Positions 60,431 through 64,000 of a stretch of 64,000 nucleotides of DNA are shown piece by piece. The stretch is taken from positions 62,001 through 126,000 of the forward strand of contig JAPOVC010000021.1 of assembly GCA_026708325.1 (NCBI GenBank), written 5' to 3'. The position numbers were made by a program, and so were the translations under genes. How positions within the stretch are numbered: position 1 is the first letter of the stretch; each line of letters begins with the position of its first letter. Under the pieces are notes generated by a model. The model had not been told where the DNA came from. It did no database searches and worked only from the letters and a program-made list of their open reading frames with translations. The DNA comes from Anaerolineaceae bacterium (GTDB lineage Bacteria; Chloroflexota; Anaerolineae; Aggregatilineales; Phototrophicaceae).

Positions 60431-61678
60431 TCAACCGCCGGTGGCCGCCGCCACCAGCAGGCGCGCCAGGTTCAGACCGGCCGCGTCCGCCGGGAAGTAG
60501 CCGGCCGCCTCAACCTCGTCGTTGACGACGCTCAGGAACCAGGCCAGGAAGTCGCCGACCTGCGGCTTCCCGGCGATGACCTCCGGCGCCGCGTAGAGGA
60601 AGAGCGGCCGCGCCAGCGGGTAGCTGCCATCATCCACGCTGCTGCCGGACGGCGCCACGCCCTCAATCGCGACCGCGTTCAGAATCTCGCTGTTAGCCTC
60701 GTAGTAAGCGTAGCCGAAGAAGCCCACGGCCCAGGGGTTGCCCGACACGCCCTGCACCAGCACGTTGTCGTCCTCGCTCAGGCTGGTGCGTGCGGCATCC
60801 AGAACGGGCGCCTGGTCCTTGTCGAAGACCTCTTCCACGAAGTAGTCAAAGGTGCCGCTGTCGGTGCCAGGGATGAAACGCTCGATCGGCTCCGCGGGCC
60901 AGTCCGCGTTGACGTCCTGCCAGGTGTCGGCCGTGCTGAAGAGACGGGCCAGTTCCTCAGGGGTCAGGCTGTCGGCGAAGTCATTGGCCCTGTTGACGAC
61001 CACCGCCAGGGCGTCCGTCCCCACGCGGATGGGGAAGACGCTGCGGTCGATGGCGTGGCAGTTCTCCACCTCGGCATCCCTGATCGGGCGACTGGCATTG
61101 GCGATGTCGGTCACGCCTTCGGCGCAGAAACGCTCGAAGCCGGCGCCCGAGCCAATGCTGTCGACGGTGATGTTGCCCGCATAGCCTTCGTCACGGAAGC
61201 GCGTGGCAATGGCGTCGCTGAGCGGGAACAGAGTCGAGCTGCCGGCGGCGATGATGTCACCGTCCACGAAGGCGGGGATCACCACGGCCAGTTCGATGAC
61301 GGGCAGCAACAGGGCGTCAACCATTTGTAGCGTGCCGTTGTCGGCCTCCACCGGGTCGCCAACGGCATTGACGCCCGTCATGTCGCCGCCCGGATGTTCG
61401 CCGATCACCGCGGCCAGTTGATCGGGATTGTCCAGCAGCCAGTTCACTGCGAAGTCGGGCAGAACCGCGAAGGCCTCGTTGACCGGCGCGTAAAGGGTCA
61501 GGGGACCTTCTGCGGCGAGGGCGTCGCCCAGTCCGGCCGCGTCAATCAGCGATTGCAGCGTGATCAGTTCTTCGTTTTCGGCGACCAGTGCGGCCAGTGA
61601 GTGGCCCTCCGCCTGAACGACCGCGAGTGGCGGGGCCAGTACTGCGATCAGAAAGAGGATGCTGCGGACTCTCGTCAT
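60431..61678 (-). CDS. pstS: FAS1-PstS fusion phosphate-binding protein 1
   Basis: 415 residues. A signal peptide (VRSILFLIAVLAPPLAVVQA) is followed by a compact fasciclin (FAS1) domain (about 25-130) with LTLYAPVNEAFAVLP and a closing VDALLLP. The PstS domain follows: IIAAGSSTLFPLSDAIATRF, SIGSGAGFERFC, PGTDSGTFDYFVEEVF, NPWAVGFFGYAYY. Binds phosphate outside the membrane; FAS1 may tether it to a surface or polymer. ATG 61678 has GGGAG upstream. Separated from pstC by the inserted coiled-coil gene. Confidence 0.9.
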   Translation of the reverse strand: MTRVRSILFLIAVLAPPLAVVQAEGHSLAALVAENEELITLQSLIDAAGLGDALAAEGPLTLYAPVNEAFAVLPDFAVNWLLDNPDQLAAVIGEHPGGDMTGVNAVGDPVEADNGTLQMVDALLLPVIELAVVIPAFVDGDIIAAGSSTLFPLSDAIATRFRDEGYAGNITVDSIGSGAGFERFCAEGVTDIANASRPIRDAEVENCHAIDRSVFPIRVGTDALAVVVNRANDFADSLTPEELARLFSTADTWQDVNADWPAEPIERFIPGTDSGTFDYFVEEVFDKDQAPVLDAARTSLSEDDNVLVQGVSGNPWAVGFFGYAYYEANSEILNAVAIEGVAPSGSSVDDGSYPLARPLFLYAAPEVIAGKPQVGDFLAWFLSVVNDEVEAAGYFPADAAGLNLARLLVAAATGG

Positions 61679-61693
61679 CCTTTTGCGCTCCCT

Positions 61694-61730
61694 GTGACAG
61701 TAAACTTTCGTCCGCCACACATGCTGTCAC
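61694..61730. promoter_or_regulatory. Inverted GTGACAG/CTGTCAC pair before pstS1
   Basis: GTGACAG at 61694-61700 and CTGTCAC at 61724-61730 are 7-bp inverted copies with centres 30 bp apart, in the leader of pstS1. CTGTCAC resembles the E. coli PHO half-site CTGTCAT, but the inverted layout is not that of a PHO box. Confidence 0.35.
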
Positions 61731-61757
61731 GGAAGCTTTAAGTGCAGGCTGCCCCTG

Positions 61758-61796
61758 GATTAAGAAAAGTCATTGCATTCCTTAACCGCAGGATAA
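61758..61796 (-). promoter_or_regulatory. Four 11-bp-phased repeats upstream of pstS1 (PHO/PhoP-box-like)
   Basis: Minus strand hexamers TTATCC (61796), TTAAGG (61785), AATGAC (61774) and TTAATC (61763) begin exactly 11 bp apart. Three match TTAnnn, as in PhoP-type boxes. The block lies about 80-120 bp before the pstS1 start, in the gap after pstS2. Confidence 0.5.
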
Positions 61797-61821
61797 TCCG
61801 GCCCTGCTTTTTGCGGTCAAC

Positions 61822-63126
61822 TCAGTCCCCGATGGCCGCCCTCAGAATGAGGCGCGAGCGATTGAGCACCTGCGCATCCGCCGGAAAGTAGCCGGCCGTT
61901 TCGATTTCCTCGTCAACCACCGAGAGATAGTAGCTCAGGAATTCGCCCACCTGCGGCCGCCCGGCGATGATCCCTGGCGCAGAATAGAGCAGGAGCGCGC
62001 GCGCCAGGGGATAGCTGCCATCGGACACCCTGGCGGCCTGCGGCGCCACGCCCCCGATCGCGACAGCGTTCAGGCGGTGGCTGTTGGCCTTGTAGGCCGC
62101 GTAGCCCAGGAAGCCGACGGCATGAGGGTTGCCCGCCACGCCATGCGCCAGCACGTTGAAGTCGCCGCTCACATTGCTGCGCGCAGCGCCCAGGACGGGC
62201 CCGCGGTCCCCGTCGAATAGCGCCTCCACAAAGTAATCGAAACTGCCGCTGTCGCTGCCCGGGATGAAGCGTTCCACCGCTTGCGCCGGCCAGGCCGGGT
62301 CGACGTCCTGCCAGGTGTCCGCCGTGCTGAACAGTCGCGCCAGTTGCGTCAAACTCAGGTCATCGGCGAAGGCATTGCCGCTGTTGACGACCACAACCAG
62401 CATGTCCATGCCCACCTGCAACGGAAAGGGCTCGCGCCCGATGGCCTCACACTTCTTCCGCTCGGCATCCCTGACAGGCCGGCTGGCATTGACGATGTCG
62501 GCGATGCCCTCCCTGCAAAAGCGCTCGAAGCCGGCGCCGGTGCCGATGCTGTAGACGCTGACGTCTCCGCCGCGATAGCCCTCGCGGCGAAAACGCGCGG
62601 CGATCACTTCGCTGAGCCAAAAGACGGTCGAACTGCCGGCGCTGATGATGCTGCCCTCCACAAAGGCGGGGACGACCACCTCCAGCTCCTGGGGCGGCAG
62701 CAAGACTCGATCGATCGCGCGCAGCAAGCCATTCCCTGCGCGCAGGTCGGGGGCGATGACCCAGGCGTCTTCGACCCTCTGGCTGCCCGTGCCGGGGCCC
62801 GCTGCGCCTGTCGCGGCGCCTGCCGGCTCCCGCGCCTCGACGTGAAAGCGCAACAACTCGCCCAGGGCCGCCGGATGGTCCAGCAGCCACGCCGGCACGA
62901 AATCCGGCAGGTCGGCGAAGGCCTCGTTCACCGGCGCATGGAGGGTCATGGGCCCTTCAGCGGCCAGAAAGTCCAGCAGCCCTGCCTCGCCGGCCAGCAG
63001 AGAGAAGGTGGAGAAGCGTTCGTCGCCGGCGACCAGGTCCGCCAGACTCGCCTCCCGGGCACGGAGGCCGGCCAGGGGCAGAAAGAGCAGGACGAAGAGC
63101 AGGAGGAGCCGCCCGCGTCTGCTCAT
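61822..63126 (-). CDS. pstS: FAS1-PstS fusion phosphate-binding protein 2
   Basis: 434 residues, tandem paralogue of the previous gene with the same order: signal peptide (RLLLLFVLLFLPLAGLRA), FAS1 domain (MTLHAPVNEAFADLP ... AIDRVLLP) and PstS domain (IISAGSSTVFWLSEVIAARF, SIGTGAGFERFC, PGSDSGSFDYFVEALF, NPHAVGFLGYAAY). Its FAS1 domain has a longer Gly/Ala-rich loop (AGAATGAAGPGTGSQ). ATG 63126; a longer upstream frame has no similarity and is rejected. The two copies may differ in affinity or expression. Confidence 0.9.
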   Translation of the reverse strand: MSRRGRLLLLFVLLFLPLAGLRAREASLADLVAGDERFSTFSLLAGEAGLLDFLAAEGPMTLHAPVNEAFADLPDFVPAWLLDHPAALGELLRFHVEAREPAGAATGAAGPGTGSQRVEDAWVIAPDLRAGNGLLRAIDRVLLPPQELEVVVPAFVEGSIISAGSSTVFWLSEVIAARFRREGYRGGDVSVYSIGTGAGFERFCREGIADIVNASRPVRDAERKKCEAIGREPFPLQVGMDMLVVVVNSGNAFADDLSLTQLARLFSTADTWQDVDPAWPAQAVERFIPGSDSGSFDYFVEALFDGDRGPVLGAARSNVSGDFNVLAHGVAGNPHAVGFLGYAAYKANSHRLNAVAIGGVAPQAARVSDGSYPLARALLLYSAPGIIAGRPQVGEFLSYYLSVVDEEIETAGYFPADAQVLNRSRLILRAAIGD

Positions 63127-63316
63127 GACCTGGTTCCCCTGACGCCCTTGCGACCGGGCCGCGCCAGGGCCCCTGACGGCGACCTGCGCGGCGTCCTGAC
63201 GGAAACAGGGAGAAAAGCAGTCATGGCGGGCATCAGCATAGCATGGCAGTTCAGCGCGGGATACGCAGCCGCCCCAGGCTGCACTATAATCACCGGCACC
63301 GAAGACCGGAGACTCA

Positions 63317-64000
63317 ATGCCCTTCCGCCGCACAGGCATTCTGGCGCACCCGCGCCGCCCGCAGTCCGCACCCGTCGCCAGGGAAATGGCCGCCCTGCTG
63401 CGCGAACGCGGCCTCGAGACCTGGGTGCGCGAGGTCTGGACGGAGGAAGACGTCCGCCAGGAAGTGAAAGACTCGGACCTCGTGGTCGCCATCGGCGGCG
63501 ACGGCGCCATGCTGCACGCCGCGCGCGTCTGCGCCGAACCCCGCGTGCCGGTGCTGGGCGTGAACATGGGCAACCTCGGCTTTCTGACCGAAATCGTCAA
63601 TCCGGGTGACTGGGCGCAGTACCTGGACCGCCTGCTGGGCGGCGATTTCTGGATCGAGGAGCGCATGATGATCCGCGCCCAGGTGCTGCGCGACGACGCC
63701 GTGCTGGCCAGCGAGGACGCGCTCAACGACGTGGTCGTCAGCAGCAACCGGGTCACGACGACCGCGCGCATGGACATGTACATCGACGGGGACTGGGCCA
63801 CGACCTACACTGCGGACGCGCTCGTGATCGCCACGGCGACCGGCGCCACCGCCTACGCCCTGGCCGCCGGCGGCCCCATTTTGCCGCCGGAACTGTTCAA
63901 CATCCTCGTCGTCCCGGTCGCGCCGCACCTCAGCATGAACCGCCCGATCGTGCTCTCCCAGGGCTCCGTCGTCGACGTCATCCCGGCGGCGGGCGACCGC
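63317..64000 (+). CDS. nadK: NAD kinase, 3' truncated by window edge
   Basis: The first 228 residues are visible and open to the window end. Hallmarks: VVAIGGDGAMLHAAR (GGDG catalytic loop), VNMGNLGFLTEI, EDALNDVVVSS, and ATGATAYALAAGGPI, a variant of the usual TPTGSTAYSLSAGGP. Phosphorylates NAD to NADP in the cytosol. ATG 63317 begins FRRTGILAHPRRPQ, as expected for the family N-terminus. Divergent from pstS2. Confidence 0.95.
   Translation, partial: MPFRRTGILAHPRRPQSAPVAREMAALLRERGLETWVREVWTEEDVRQEVKDSDLVVAIGGDGAMLHAARVCAEPRVPVLGVNMGNLGFLTEIVNPGDWAQYLDRLLGGDFWIEERMMIRAQVLRDDAVLASEDALNDVVVSSNRVTTTARMDMYIDGDWATTYTADALVIATATGATAYALAAGGPILPPELFNILVVPVAPHLSMNRPIVLSQGSVVDVIPAAGDR

Overview
GC-rich bacterial chromosome segment (about two thirds G+C in most places by eye). 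It carries about 50 supportable protein genes, one tRNA, and several visibly AT-richer insertions. The gene set suggests an uncultivated Chloroflexota-like heterotroph of the Caldilineaceae or SAR202 kind, free-living or sponge-associated. Clues are FAS1-PstS fusions, PD40/WD40 lipoprotein-like exported proteins, and many M24, LLM-flavin, enolase-superfamily and sulfatase genes. No rRNA or universal marker phylogeny could be run, so the taxonomy is inference.

Region 1 (1-17.9 kb) is a catabolic island. It holds three paralogues of the 2,5-dihydroxypyridine 5,6-dioxygenase (NicX)/M29-like family, three M24 metallopeptidase-like hydrolases, an ATC-hydrolase-like protein, an opine dehydrogenase-like protein, a class V aminotransferase, an enolase-superfamily enzyme, two LLM flavin/F420 oxidoreductases and a MATE exporter. 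A peptide-type ABC importer without ATPase genes completes it. Tight overlaps link several of these genes. The likely theme is uptake and degradation of an amide or N-heterocyclic compound, but the substrate is unknown.

Region 2 (18-30.6 kb) is mixed: a CgeB-like glycosyltransferase, a DUF4926 protein, a Panacea-like/toxin-like pair, two small orphan genes, a DUF89 phosphatase, a nitroreductase, gatB, a lactate permease, a methyltransferase and a LivK-like binding protein.

Region 3 (30.6-35.8 kb) is a minus-strand housekeeping run, cysS-rlmB-frr-uppS-moxR. Between uppS and moxR sits a 637-bp AT-rich insert flanked by a perfect 74-bp direct repeat that preserves both host gene ends.

Region 4 (35.9-47.4 kb) is a sugar ABC importer (two permeases and a Tat-exported binding protein), a sulfatase, a GH51 arabinofuranosidase and an SDR. 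It is interrupted by a coiled-coil membrane protein and a lower-GC 1142-residue SNF2-type helicase with a DUF3883-like end. tRNA-Phe(GAA) follows.

Region 5 (47.6-54.9 kb) has a family 4 uracil-DNA glycosylase with a Cys-to-His cluster ligand change, two duplicated exported beta-propeller proteins, and a heterodimeric ABC exporter with one degenerate ATP site.

Region 6 (54.9-63.1 kb) is a phosphate uptake locus: pstS2, pstS1, pstC, pstA and pstB, all minus strand, with PHO/PhoP-box-like 11-bp repeats. It is split by a plus-strand coiled-coil gene and a cluster of 21-bp palindromes. The window ends inside an NAD kinase gene.
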